62,436 nucleotides of DNA from an uncultured Dorea sp. (GTDB lineage Bacteria > Bacillota > Clostridia > Lachnospirales > Lachnospiraceae), in contig CAPEBR010000022.1 in NCBI GenBank assembly GCA_948602995.1, positions 1-62,436 on the forward strand, in the 5' to 3' direction. Shown piece after piece: positions 50,384-59,407 of the stretch. A program made the position numbers and the translations under genes. The notes under the pieces were generated by a model. That model ran no database searches and was not told the origin of the DNA. It saw only the letters and a program-made list of their open reading frames with translations. Position 1 is the stretch's first letter; every line of letters starts with the position of its first letter.

Positions 50384-51823
50384 ATGCTTACTGCGGAGCT
50401 GCTTGTAAAAAGCATTCAAAACGTAGAATATTCTTTTTCAGGATCACTAAAGGCGGAGATCTATAAGGTATCTTATTATGAGAAAGATGAATGCGCCAAA
50501 AAAGGCGTGCTGTATGTGATGCCTGGGGAGAAGCGCATATCAAAGGCTGTGACGGCGGACAGCTGTGTTCTGTATGTGCCTGCAGCGGCTGTACGGGAGG
50601 TATCCGCGCAGCTTACAGACCTGATTCTGAGAGACTACCAGAGAGCTTCCGCCCTGCTGAAATTTGGGCAAGATGTATTCCATGATGCCGGGACAGAGGA
50701 ACTTCTGGCGCTGTGTAAGAAGATTATGGGCAATCCAGTGTGGTTCCTTAACAGTACCTTCCATCCTCTTTTAGTTACAGCAGATGAGCCTTTCCATTTC
50801 CCGGTCGGAGAGCTGCTTCAGATGAAAAACCTGACCTTTGAAAAGGAGACATTTTTACTGGAGGGAGACTCTGCCTGCCCTTATCAGCAGATCATTGGAC
50901 GTATCAGGCATAATGGACGGATTACAGGATACCTGTATGCAGCAGCGCTGACCGCTCCTTTTGTTCCTGCGGTTGATCAATATTATGTAAGCCAGATGTG
51001 TATGCTGCTTGGGCTGCGTCCGTCTTTGGAAGAAAGCAGGGCAAAAAGCACCGGAAAACACCGGCTGCTTGTGGATCTTATCACAAACCAGATTACCGAC
51101 GAGGAGATCGCAGCCCAGAGGATGCGGCATGTGAACTGGCATCCCAGTGAAAAATATTATGTTTTGTCCGTGGAACTAGGAAGCAAAATAAAGCGCCCGG
51201 ACAGTATCCGGGAACAGATGGAAGCTCTTCTGGGTACGGAGATGTACCTGTATCAGAGTTACTGTATTGCAATCTTAGGGAGCCCGGCATATAAGAATCT
51301 CTCAGCGTACGATTTCCGTTCCCTGACAGAGTATTTGGAAAAGACGGATCTGTATGCTGGATTAAGCTACGGATTTCTGGACATTCTGGAGGCGGCGCAG
51401 GCATTTAAGCAGAGTATGATTGCGCCAGGGCTTAGGAAACGGCTGACTGCCGGAATCCATCTGGCGAGATATGAGGATGTGGTGTTTATACATCTGATAC
51501 AGGTTGCAGACGAACATGGAGTCTCCCCGGTTTCCTTCTGCCATCCGGTCGTGAAGAAGATCCACCAGTATGATCAAGAGTATGGGACAGAATACCTGCG
51601 GACACTTACTGCATACATTCATTTTAACCAGGGACTTCAGGAGAATGCAGATGCATTGTATATACACAGGAATACGATGTATAAGCGGATCGGATTCCTG
51701 AAGGATTATTTTCAGATTGATTTTGACAATCACAGGCTGGTAATGAAGCTGCGGGTGTCAACACAGATTTACAGCTATATGGGATGGCTGGACATACAGG
51801 ATATTAACGGGCCTTTCGAGTAG
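50384..51823 (+). CDS. PucR/CdaR-type transcriptional regulator
   Basis: 479 residues, preceded by AGGGGAGGGG. There is no transmembrane segment. The N-terminal half contains a possible ligand-binding region (STFHPLLVTADEPF, then IGRIRHNGRITGYLYAAAL). A GGDEF-like central fold probably lies at about 240-370, and the C-terminal helix-turn-helix of the PucR family is clear: TAYIHFNQGLQENADALYI, then HRNTMYKRIGFLKDYFQIDF. Such regulators sense small metabolites and usually control adjacent catabolic genes. It is the last gene of the reductase cluster, so control of the promoter at 43228 is the obvious inference. Confidence 0.88.
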   Translation: MLTAELLVKSIQNVEYSFSGSLKAEIYKVSYYEKDECAKKGVLYVMPGEKRISKAVTADSCVLYVPAAAVREVSAQLTDLILRDYQRASALLKFGQDVFHDAGTEELLALCKKIMGNPVWFLNSTFHPLLVTADEPFHFPVGELLQMKNLTFEKETFLLEGDSACPYQQIIGRIRHNGRITGYLYAAALTAPFVPAVDQYYVSQMCMLLGLRPSLEESRAKSTGKHRLLVDLITNQITDEEIAAQRMRHVNWHPSEKYYVLSVELGSKIKRPDSIREQMEALLGTEMYLYQSYCIAILGSPAYKNLSAYDFRSLTEYLEKTDLYAGLSYGFLDILEAAQAFKQSMIAPGLRKRLTAGIHLARYEDVVFIHLIQVADEHGVSPVSFCHPVVKKIHQYDQEYGTEYLRTLTAYIHFNQGLQENADALYIHRNTMYKRIGFLKDYFQIDFDNHRLVMKLRVSTQIYSYMGWLDIQDINGPFE

Positions 51824-52121
51824 GCGCACGTGAATAGTAACGGGCGAATATCTGATGTTCAAGGCAAGGTATGCCACTGTCGGGGCTCCCCGGGGACGGA
51901 GCTTGCAGACTATGTCCGTCTGGGAGGGTTTCCGGCAACTCATTTGCAGAAATATTCTAATGTAGGCAATACCTTTTCGGCAAAATCAATTGCCAACTAT
52001 CGAAATCCTGAAAACAGTTGGGGACGGGGTATTTTTAAAAATACCCCGTCCCCAATTTGCAATATTCGAAAAATGTTGTATACTATAAAGTAAGATTTAT
52101 TTAGACAGGAGATTATACAAT
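51824..52121. other. Gap between the regulator and malQ
   Basis: No gene is seen. It starts with a fragment of family A (CGTGAATAGTAAC at 51829-51841), then about 170 bases with no recognisable content, the family G palindrome and the malQ leader. Confidence 0.6.
52018..52055. repeat. GGGGACGGGG palindrome (family G), copy 8
   Basis: 38 bases with arm TTGGGGACGGGGTA and centre TTTTTAAAAA, upstream of malQ. Confidence 0.95.
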
Positions 52122-53630
52122 ATGAAACGATACGAAAGATTTTCCGGGATTCTTCTTCATCCTACTTCCTTTCCTTCCCCTTATGGGATCGGCGACCTTG
52201 GAGAGGAGGCTTATGCATTTATTGATTTTCTGAAGGAGGCAGGGCAGAGACTCTGGCAGATTCTGCCTCTCACGCATACAGGATATGGCGATTCGCCTTA
52301 CCAGAGTTTTTCTGCTTTTGCGGGGCAGCCGCTTATTATTAGTCCGAGGCATCTGGTGAAACTTGGCTTTCTGTATGAGCATGAGCTTGCCGGTCTTTTG
52401 GAGACGGATCCGGAGCACATTGATTACGGAGCTGTTATTCCATGGAAGGAGCAGATTCTCAATTTAGCGTACAGGCGTTTTCATGACAGGAAGGAGCAGG
52501 ACGGTGATCTTCGCTGGCGCTTCGAAAGGTTCTGTGAGGAACAGAAGCACTGGCTGTCTGATTATGCGCTTTTTATGGCTTGTAAGAAATTCCACGGCGG
52601 GGTAAGCTGGCTTGAATGGGAGGAGGAGTACCGCAGGCCTTCGCCGGAGTTTAAGGCAGAGCTGTTACATAAGCTGGGAGAAGATGTGGAATATTATGAA
52701 TTCGTTCAGTTTATTTTCTTCCAGGAGTGGAGAGACTTAAAAAAGTATGCAAATGACAGGGGGATTCAGATTATCGGTGATATTCCGATCTTCGTATCCA
52801 TGGACAGCGCGGATGTATGGGCGAACCAGCAACTGTTCCAGCTGGATTCCAGGGGATTCCCGACCAATGTTGCGGGGGTTCCGCCGGATTATTTTTCCGC
52901 TACAGGGCAGCTCTGGGGCAATCCTCTGTATGACTGGGATGCGCATAAGGAGGAGGGCTTTGCCTGGTGGATTTCCCGTATCCGCACACAGCTTACGAAT
53001 CTGGATGTCCTGCGTATTGATCATTTCCGGGGCTTTGAAGCATACTGGTCCATTCCTTATGGCGAGGAGACTGCGGTTCATGGGAAATGGGTAAAAGCGC
53101 CGGGGCATGAGCTTTTCACAGCTGTGAAGGAGGCGCTTGGAGATGATCTTCCGATTATTGCCGAGGATCTTGGAATTATTACGGATGAGGTGACAGCTCT
53201 GAGGGAGGCTTTCCGGTTTCCTGGCATGAAGGTGCTTCAGTTTGCCTTTGAGGGGACAGGAGAGAGTGATTATCTTCCCCACAGATACCAGGATCCGGTC
53301 TGTGTATGCTATACGGGAACCCATGATAATGATACTTCTGTGGGATGGTATGAGCATCTGACGCCAGACTGCCGAAGGAAGCTGTGCCGTTATATGAACA
53401 GTACGGAGGAAAGACGGATGCATCTGGATTTCATACGTCTTGCGATGGGAAGCATTGCATGCTATGCAATCTTTCCGCTTCAGGATGTGATTGGCCTTGG
53501 CAGTGAGGGACGTATGAATACGCCGGGCGCTCCGGCAGGAAACTGGGGCTGGAGATACCGGAAGGATGACCTTCTGCCTGCCCTCGCACAGGAGCTGCAG
53601 GGGCTGGTAAGTTTATACGGAAGATATTAG
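52122..53630 (+). CDS. malQ: 4-alpha-glucanotransferase (amylomaltase)
   Basis: 502 residues, normal for GH77. It transfers alpha-1,4-glucan segments between maltodextrins in the cytoplasm. Family blocks are GIGDLGEEAYAFIDFLKEAG and WQILPLTHTGYGDSPYQS near the start. Catalytic regions are VLRIDHFRGFEAYW (nucleophile Asp), PIIAEDLGIIT (acid/base Glu) and YTGTHDNDTSVGW (third Asp). It works with the debranching enzyme at 26-28 kb on glycogen or starch breakdown. CAGGAG precedes ATG 52122. Confidence 0.96.
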   Translation: MKRYERFSGILLHPTSFPSPYGIGDLGEEAYAFIDFLKEAGQRLWQILPLTHTGYGDSPYQSFSAFAGQPLIISPRHLVKLGFLYEHELAGLLETDPEHIDYGAVIPWKEQILNLAYRRFHDRKEQDGDLRWRFERFCEEQKHWLSDYALFMACKKFHGGVSWLEWEEEYRRPSPEFKAELLHKLGEDVEYYEFVQFIFFQEWRDLKKYANDRGIQIIGDIPIFVSMDSADVWANQQLFQLDSRGFPTNVAGVPPDYFSATGQLWGNPLYDWDAHKEEGFAWWISRIRTQLTNLDVLRIDHFRGFEAYWSIPYGEETAVHGKWVKAPGHELFTAVKEALGDDLPIIAEDLGIITDEVTALREAFRFPGMKVLQFAFEGTGESDYLPHRYQDPVCVCYTGTHDNDTSVGWYEHLTPDCRRKLCRYMNSTEERRMHLDFIRLAMGSIACYAIFPLQDVIGLGSEGRMNTPGAPAGNWGWRYRKDDLLPALAQELQGLVSLYGRY

Positions 53631-53665
53631 AATTAGAATACTGACACGGACAGGAGAGATATACA

Positions 53666-54400
53666 ATGATACGTTTTTTAATAATTGCGATTATGCTCTT
53701 TGCATATCTTTTATTGGGGATACCCGTGCTGGTAGTAGAATGGATCCTTGCAAAATATAAGAAGGAGGCCAGTGATTACCAGTGTCTGCGGATGGTCCAG
53801 ACTGCATTTAAGCTGATGCTCTGGGTGGCAGGCACAGAGGTTACTGTGATTGGAGAAGAGAATGTTCCGGATGAGGCAGTTCTTTTTATTGGAAATCACA
53901 GAAGTTATTTTGACATTCTGCTGACATACTCCCGCTGCAAGAGGCGCACAGGATATGTGGCAAAAAAGGAGATGCTCCGTTATCCTCTCCTTAGAGACTG
54001 GATGAAACGGCTGTACTGTCTGTTCCTTGACCGGGATAACCCGAGAGAGGGGCTTAAGACGATTTTGGAAGCAATTGATTATGTGAAGAATGGGGTGTCT
54101 GTCTGTATTTTCCCGGAGGGAACGCGTAATGACGGGGAGGAGGGAAGCATGCTTCCCTTCCACAGCGGCTCTTTTAAGATCGCAGAGAAAAGCGGCTGCC
54201 CCATTATTCCGATCAGCATGAATAATACATCTGAAATCTTTGAAAATCATCTGCCATGCGTGAGAAAGACACATGTGATTATTGAGTATGGAAAGCCGAT
54301 CTATATGAGTGAGATGGACAGGGCACAGAAAAAAAATATAAGTGAATATTGTCAGAATATCATAAAAGAAACCATAGAAAAAAACCGGGCGCTCGTGTAG
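53666..54400 (+). CDS. plsC: 1-acyl-sn-glycerol-3-phosphate acyltransferase
   Basis: 244 residues. One N-terminal membrane segment (about 2-22) is followed by the acyltransferase fold with NHRSYFD (HX4D), LFLDRDN and FPEGTRN. It acylates lysophosphatidic acid at the inner membrane during phospholipid synthesis. It follows malQ by 35 bases. A terminator overlaps its stop codon. Confidence 0.93.
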   Translation: MIRFLIIAIMLFAYLLLGIPVLVVEWILAKYKKEASDYQCLRMVQTAFKLMLWVAGTEVTVIGEENVPDEAVLFIGNHRSYFDILLTYSRCKRRTGYVAKKEMLRYPLLRDWMKRLYCLFLDRDNPREGLKTILEAIDYVKNGVSVCIFPEGTRNDGEEGSMLPFHSGSFKIAEKSGCPIIPISMNNTSEIFENHLPCVRKTHVIIEYGKPIYMSEMDRAQKKNISEYCQNIIKETIEKNRALV

Positions 54401-54413
54401 TGGCCGGTTTTTT
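54379..54413 (+). terminator. Rho-independent terminator overlapping the plsC end
   Basis: AAAAAACCGG and CCGGTTTTTT form a ten-pair stem with the T-run at its 3' side. The left arm is coding sequence for the last residues of plsC. Confidence 0.8.
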
Positions 54414-54441
54414 GCAAGTTTAGTGGGGCGGCGGACGCGGA

Positions 54442-54613
54442 CAGGGACAATCATATATTTCATTCAAACGGGGCAATATTCCGGTGAACTAACTGCTAAC
54501 TCCGGCTAAGCCGCTCGGGAGAGCCCTCACGGCTAAGTCTTCGTAAGCAGTGGATTTCACCTCCATAAAAAGCGCCCCCTGATTGTTTTCATTGAAATAT
54601 ATGATTGTCCCTG
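54442..54613. repeat. MITE-like palindromic element (family C)
   Basis: 172 bases bounded by perfect 21-base inverted repeats (54442-54462 and 54593-54613, containing GGGACAATCATATATTTCA). Inside, a second pair (GGTGAACTAACTGCTAA against TAAGCAGTGGATTTCACC) and CGGCTAAG/CTAAGCCG blocks allow a long cruciform. It has no coding capacity. Confidence 0.85.
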
Positions 54614-54827
54614 CCCGCTGTGCGTTGGCAGGCTGTATAAGTTATATTGCGAAGGCTGGGGGTGAAGGGGTGACGTGGATGATTTAGGGCATGTATGCGA
54701 ATTCGGATATATTTGTTCTTTGAATTTATAAAGACTGGAAGATATGGGTGTACGGATGGAAAGTTTTAGGTATTTTTTGGGGTACATGTGTGTATGATGT
54801 TAGTAAGAAGATATGTAAGGGGAGTTT
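54614..54827. other. Gap before the PrcB-like gene
   Basis: This stretch has low GC and TG richness, no convincing frame and no clear promoter. Confidence 0.5.
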
Positions 54828-55238
54828 ATGGGAAGGAAGGTTTTGTGTATTTGGTGGCTTTTGGCGCTGGTTCTGGGGCTTTCTGGATGTTCGGCGGGGA
54901 AGGACCGGATGGATAAGGTGAGGGATATTGAGTTTACGGTGGTGAGTCCGGAGGAGATTCCGGAGGAGCTGTCAGAGGTTATAGCAGAAAAGCAGGATGA
55001 AGGATTTCAGCTCACTTATGGGGATAAGGGGTATCTCTATATGGCGTATGGATATGGAAAGAGGGATACAAGCGGTTATAGTGTAGAGGTGAAGGAGTGT
55101 TATGAGACGGAGGATGTGATCCGTATGAAGACGAATCTCCTGGGACCGGCTAAGGATGAGGAGATCATAGAGGAAAGTACATATCCTTATGTGGTGGTGA
55201 AGGCGGAATTTGTTGACAAGGATGTCATATTTGAGTAG
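54828..55238 (+). CDS. Lipoprotein with PrcB-like C-terminal domain
   Basis: 136 residues. A signal peptide ends in the lipobox LSGC (Cys near 21), so it is a membrane-anchored lipoprotein. The rest (EGFQLTYGDKGYLYMAYGYG then TSGYSVEVKECYE and YPYVVVKAE) matches the short beta domain called PrcB C-terminal, first noted in a spirochaete protease complex. Function in Clostridia is not known. It lies 14 bases before the SPOCS/LysM gene, so the two are probably one transcript. Confidence 0.8.
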   Translation: MGRKVLCIWWLLALVLGLSGCSAGKDRMDKVRDIEFTVVSPEEIPEELSEVIAEKQDEGFQLTYGDKGYLYMAYGYGKRDTSGYSVEVKECYETEDVIRMKTNLLGPAKDEEIIEESTYPYVVVKAEFVDKDVIFE

Positions 55239-55252
55239 AGGAGGAGCAGACC

Positions 55253-56812
55253 ATGGAATGTGAAAAGAGAGAAATGGATGTATACCGGCAGGGGAAGGTG
55301 ATTACGGATCAGTTTTATATTGATGATGATTACAATGTGCCGGACGCGAAGCATGATGTGAAAAATGTAATTCTTGGGGAGGGGAACCTTCTGATTGAGG
55401 ATATGAAGGTGGTAGAGAATTACATACGTGTGTCGGGGAAACTCGTTTTTAAGGTCCTGTACCTTGCAGAGGGGGAGGAGGTCCGGTTAAGTGCCCTGGA
55501 GGGGAGATTCCCATTTGAGGAAATGGTTTATATGGAGGAGGGCGCGGAGGGGAATCTGTTTCTGAAGCTTGCCCAGTCGGATGTTACGGTGACGATGATT
55601 CATTCTAGAAAACTGAATGTAAAGGCGCTCTGTGAACTGCAGCTCTGCTCGGAGAGGAAGGAGACGCTGTCTCTTACATCGGATATGGACGCGGACTTTC
55701 CTCTTTATAAAAAATACAGGAAGGAACAGATCTTAAGACTTCTTTCTATTAAAAAGGATACATATCGGATTAAGGAAGAGACAGCGGTGGGTGGAACGAA
55801 GGAGAGCATCGGGAATCTTCTGTGGACAGAGGCAGTAAGCCGTAAGCTTGATACAAGACTTTCCGGTGAGGAGCTTCTTCTTAGCGGAGAGCTTCTGGTA
55901 TTCTGCTTCTATGAGTCACTGGATGGAAAGATTGACTGGGTGGAGCAGACAGTCCCGTATGAGGGCCGGATGGAATGCTTTGGGGCAGGGGACCATATGT
56001 ATCACCATATTTACCCAAGTCTTACGGACATTAATATAGAAGCGAGGATGGATGAGGACGGGGAACTGAGGCTTCTCGGCATAGAGGCAACCCTTGAGGC
56101 AAGGATACTGATCTTTGAGGAGGAGACAGTGGATATACTGGAGGATCTGTATTCCCTTACCTGTGAGTGCACACCGGGAATACGGGAGGAGACGGCAGAG
56201 CGGCTTCTAATGCAGAATCATTCTAAATGCAAGGTGGCGGAGCGGCTCTCGCTGCCTGAGATTAAGGACAGCATTCTGCAGGTATGCCACAGCAGCGCCC
56301 GGATTCAGATTGAGCACATGGAGACAGAGGAGGGCGGCATCAGAATTGAGGGTGTTCTGCATATCTGTTTCCTGTATGTAAAAGCAGACGATACTGTGCC
56401 ATTCGGTGTATGGCAGGGGATGGTACCGTTTTCTTATCTGCTGGAGAGCAATGAGACAGCGGAAAATATGAATTATGACATTACCTGTGCAGTTGAGCAG
56501 CTGTCCATCGGGCTTTTGGGGAGTGACGAGATCGAGGTGAAGGCAGTGCTTGCATTTAACAGTTTTCTTAGAAAGCCTGTTCTGATACAGAATATCGAGG
56601 AGGCGGAGTATACGCCTATTGATATGGAGGAACTTGAAAAACGTCCGGGAATCGTAGGGTATATTGTGAAGGAGGGAGATGATCTGTGGAGCCTTGCGAA
56701 AAATTACAGCACGACGAAGGAGGGAATTATGGAAGTAAATGATCTGACCTCAGAAGATATAAAAATTGGCGACAGACTCTTGATTTTTAAAGAGAATATG
56801 AGTATACTATAG
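55253..56812 (+). CDS. SPOCS (DUF3794) and LysM domain protein
   Basis: 519 residues without a signal peptide. Two or three SPOCS-type beta modules are seen (KVLYLAEGEEVRLSALEGRFPFEE early, and a later copy around VCFLYVKADDTVPFG), a family found in spore-forming Clostridia. The C-terminal 50 residues are a LysM peptidoglycan-binding motif (GYIVKEGDDLWSLAKNY then ILIFKEN-like end). The domain pair recalls spore-coat morphogenesis proteins such as SafA or SpoVID, so a role at the spore surface is likely. It is followed by a terminator hairpin. Confidence 0.85.
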   Translation: MECEKREMDVYRQGKVITDQFYIDDDYNVPDAKHDVKNVILGEGNLLIEDMKVVENYIRVSGKLVFKVLYLAEGEEVRLSALEGRFPFEEMVYMEEGAEGNLFLKLAQSDVTVTMIHSRKLNVKALCELQLCSERKETLSLTSDMDADFPLYKKYRKEQILRLLSIKKDTYRIKEETAVGGTKESIGNLLWTEAVSRKLDTRLSGEELLLSGELLVFCFYESLDGKIDWVEQTVPYEGRMECFGAGDHMYHHIYPSLTDINIEARMDEDGELRLLGIEATLEARILIFEEETVDILEDLYSLTCECTPGIREETAERLLMQNHSKCKVAERLSLPEIKDSILQVCHSSARIQIEHMETEEGGIRIEGVLHICFLYVKADDTVPFGVWQGMVPFSYLLESNETAENMNYDITCAVEQLSIGLLGSDEIEVKAVLAFNSFLRKPVLIQNIEEAEYTPIDMEELEKRPGIVGYIVKEGDDLWSLAKNYSTTKEGIMEVNDLTSEDIKIGDRLLIFKENMSIL

Positions 56813-56905
56813 ACATATTGTATACAAGATACATAATACATAATGCAAAGAACACAAAACAAAAAAAGAATAAGGAACTATTTATAAGATCATACAAGCG
56901 TCAAA

Positions 56906-56945
56906 AGGCCATGTTTTTTCATGCCTGCATGAAAAAACATGGCCT
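56906..56945. terminator. Strong hairpin, probable terminator
   Basis: A perfect 18-pair stem (AGGCCATGTTTTTTCATG) with the loop CCTG. T- and A-runs lie inside the arms, so it could act on either strand. It separates the SPOCS gene from ispE. Confidence 0.75.
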
Positions 56946-56986
56946 GCATATGATTCAGAATACATGGAATAACAGGGAGATAAGGT

Positions 56987-57862
56987 ATGGAGAAAATACA
57001 ACTAAAGGCTATGGGGAAGATTAATCTGGGGCTGGATATTCTCGGAAAGAGGGAGGACGGCTATCATGACGTGCGGATGGTGATGCAGACCGTGTATCTG
57101 TATGACAACGTCACGCTTGCCCAGACGTGCAGGCCGGGGATCGAGGTCAGGACGAATCTGTTCTACCTCCCTGTGGATGAGAATAACCTGGCATATAAGG
57201 CAGCAAAGCTTTTGACAGATGAATTCGGGATTATGGAAGGAATACAGATTGTACTTGATAAGAGGATCCCGGTTTCTGCCGGGATGGCAGGAGGCAGTGC
57301 AGATGCGGCAGCAGTTTTATTTGGAATGAACCGTCTGTTCGGACTCGGGCTTAGTGACGCAGCGCTGAGGGAGCGGGGAGTGAAGCTGGGGGCGGACGTG
57401 CCTTACTGTATTATGAGGGGGACTTATCTTGCAGAAGGGATTGGAGAGGTGCTTACAGAGCTTCCTCAGTGCCAGAGATGCTATGTGCTCCTTGCAAAGC
57501 CTTCTGTGAACGTTTCAACAAGAGTTGTGTATGAAAGATTTGATAGATTAAGTCATGTAGAGCATCCGGATATTGACGGGATTATCGAAGGATTAAAGCG
57601 GCGGGATATCAGAAAAACGGCAGCCTGTATGGGAAATGTACTGGAACAGGTGACAGCCAGTGCATATCCTGTCATAGAAGAGATCAAGGAAGTGATGCTT
57701 TCCGGGGGCGCGCTGAATGCGCTGATGAGCGGAAGCGGCCCCACTGTGTTCGGACTCTTTGAGGAAAAGAGCAGTGCAAAGGACACAATGCGAAGGATAA
57801 AGGAACTAAAACTGGCAAAACAGGTATATGTTACCACAATGCACCATGTAAGGAGGAAATAA
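56987..57862 (+). CDS. ispE: 4-diphosphocytidyl-2-C-methyl-D-erythritol kinase
   Basis: 291 residues. A GHMP kinase that phosphorylates the 2-hydroxyl of CDP-methylerythritol in the MEP isoprenoid pathway. Motifs: KINLGLDILGKREDGYHD at the start, the ATP loop PVSAGMAGGSADAAAVL (about 92-108) and LMSGSGPTVFGLF near the end. The length is normal. Its stop overlaps the ATG of the next gene by one base (TAATG). Confidence 0.95.
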   Translation: MEKIQLKAMGKINLGLDILGKREDGYHDVRMVMQTVYLYDNVTLAQTCRPGIEVRTNLFYLPVDENNLAYKAAKLLTDEFGIMEGIQIVLDKRIPVSAGMAGGSADAAAVLFGMNRLFGLGLSDAALRERGVKLGADVPYCIMRGTYLAEGIGEVLTELPQCQRCYVLLAKPSVNVSTRVVYERFDRLSHVEHPDIDGIIEGLKRRDIRKTAACMGNVLEQVTASAYPVIEEIKEVMLSGGALNALMSGSGPTVFGLFEEKSSAKDTMRRIKELKLAKQVYVTTMHHVRRK

Positions 57863-58542
57863 TGATGGAAACACATTTTAATGTCAGTATGGACGAATAT
57901 CTGCCTCTTCGGGATGTTGTATTTAAGACGCTGAGACAGGCGATTTTGCTGGGGGAGTTAAAGCCAGGGGAAAGACTGATGGAGATTCAGCTTGCGAATA
58001 AGCTTGGTGTAAGCCGTACCCCCATCAGGGAGGCAATCCGCAAGCTGGAGCTTGAGGGGCTGGTTCTTATGATCCCCAGAAAGGGGGCCGAGGTTGCGGA
58101 GATTAAAGAAAAAAGCCTCCGGGATGTGCTGGAGGTAAGGAAGGCCCTGGAGGAATTATCTGCCGAACTGGCATGTGACCGGATTACGCCGGAGATGATT
58201 GAGGAGCTGAGAGAGGCGGCAGGGCATTTCCGGAAGATGCTGAAAGGGGCGGATGTGACAGAGATTGCCAAAGCGGATGTCCGCTTCCATGATGTGATCT
58301 ATAAGGCGGCGGATAATCAGAGGCTCATGCAGCTTCTGAGTAATCTCGGGGAGCAGATGTACCGTTACCGTGTGGAATACCTGAAGGACCCGGCAGTGCA
58401 TGGCAAGCTTTTGAAGGAACATGAGGAGATTATAAACTGTATTAAGAGGGGGGACAAGGAAGAGGCTGTTAAGATTGTGTGTGAACATATTGATAACCAG
58501 GTAACGGCAGTCAGTGACGTCATACGGACGAAAAAAGGATAG
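57862..58542 (+). CDS. GntR-family regulator with FCD domain
   Basis: 226 residues. An N-terminal winged helix (LGELKPGERLMEIQLANKLG, then VSRTPIREAIRKLELEGLV) is followed by an all-helical FCD effector domain with the usual metal/ligand His positions (ADVRFHDVIY, HEEIINCI, ICEHIDNQ region). The effector is unknown; FCD domains often bind carboxylic acids. It is translationally coupled to ispE. AGGAGG lies just upstream, inside the end of ispE. Confidence 0.92.
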   Translation: MMETHFNVSMDEYLPLRDVVFKTLRQAILLGELKPGERLMEIQLANKLGVSRTPIREAIRKLELEGLVLMIPRKGAEVAEIKEKSLRDVLEVRKALEELSAELACDRITPEMIEELREAAGHFRKMLKGADVTEIAKADVRFHDVIYKAADNQRLMQLLSNLGEQMYRYRVEYLKDPAVHGKLLKEHEEIINCIKRGDKEEAVKIVCEHIDNQVTAVSDVIRTKKG

Positions 58543-58600
58543 AACAATGGAATAGATTCATAAATTTATGTGCATACTCTTTGTAAAGGAGGGTACATAG

Positions 58601-59368
58601 ATGTTGAAAAGATTCGTTGTGGATGATAATGAACCGGATAAAAGGTGCACAGAGAAAATTCCTGGTCACGGAATGAACCGTAACAGAAGGCAGAGAAGAG
58701 AAAAAGATTTTGAAAAAAAGGATAGTAAGAGGAGGGTGATCTGTGGTATAATTGGAATTTGTATAAGTGCTGTTCTGACAGGAGTGATCACTAGTAAAAG
58801 GGCAGAGGCTGTGGATGAGAAGATGGGCAGAGTCCAGGAGCGGCTTTCGAAGGAGGTGTTCCGGTTTCATGTACTGGCCAACAGTGACAGCGATGTGGAC
58901 CAGGAGGTTAAGCTAAAGGTCCGGGATGCGGTTCTTGGCTATATGAAGGAAGACATGGGTCAGGAGGCATCTGCAGAGGAGACAAAGGCGTGGGCAAAGG
59001 CGCATCTTGACGAGCTTTCCCGGAAGGCTGACCAGGTTCTTGATGAACATGGTTTCCCGTACAGGGCAAGGGCTTCTGTGACAGAATGTTACTTCCCGGA
59101 GAAACGGTATGGGGACATTACATTTCCCCGGGGGAATTATGAGGCGCTCCGTATTGAACTGGGGAATGGAAAGGGACATAACTGGTGGTGCGTGCTGTAT
59201 CCGAATCTGTGCTTTATGGATACGACCTGTGCTGTGGTTAGTGACGAGGGCAGGGATGCGCTAAAGGAGACACTAGAGGAGGACGAGTACGAGATGATCA
59301 CGGCGGCAGACAGGTTTAAGATCCGGTGGTTTTTCTTTGGAGACAGGGAGAAGCAAAAAAGACCGTGA
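58601..59368 (+). CDS. spoIIR: Stage II sporulation protein R
   Basis: 255 residues. SpoIIR is secreted from the forespore and triggers SpoIIGA to process pro-sigma-E in the mother cell. Typical block: FRFHVLANSDSDVDQEVKLKVRD, then WWCVLYPNLCFMDTTC. A membrane or signal segment lies at about 47-66, after an unusual basic stretch of about 45 residues. AAAGGAGG precedes ATG 58601. A sequence ATA-N18-CATACT just upstream vaguely resembles a sporulation-sigma promoter, but this is weak. The stop TGA lies within CCGTGAATCGTAAC, which resembles a family A arm. Confidence 0.92.
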   Translation: MLKRFVVDDNEPDKRCTEKIPGHGMNRNRRQRREKDFEKKDSKRRVICGIIGICISAVLTGVITSKRAEAVDEKMGRVQERLSKEVFRFHVLANSDSDVDQEVKLKVRDAVLGYMKEDMGQEASAEETKAWAKAHLDELSRKADQVLDEHGFPYRARASVTECYFPEKRYGDITFPRGNYEALRIELGNGKGHNWWCVLYPNLCFMDTTCAVVSDEGRDALKETLEEDEYEMITAADRFKIRWFFFGDREKQKRP

Positions 59369-59407
59369 ATCGTAACGTGAATTGGAACAGAAACAAAGGA
59401 GGTCGTT

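Noticed and set aside
23675..52055. Family G palindromes as simple rho-independent terminators or a CRISPR array
   Set aside because: They are not followed by T-runs, occur singly between unrelated genes without spacers, and also lie upstream of genes. A secondary termination role is still possible.
54828..56812. Conjugative or phage genes around the SPOCS region
   Set aside because: The domains point to sporulation; no integrase, relaxase or structural phage gene is seen in the window.
56818..57024. Possible small gene between the SPOCS gene and ispE
   Set aside because: It runs through a strong terminator hairpin and overlaps the ispE start; composition is AT-driven.
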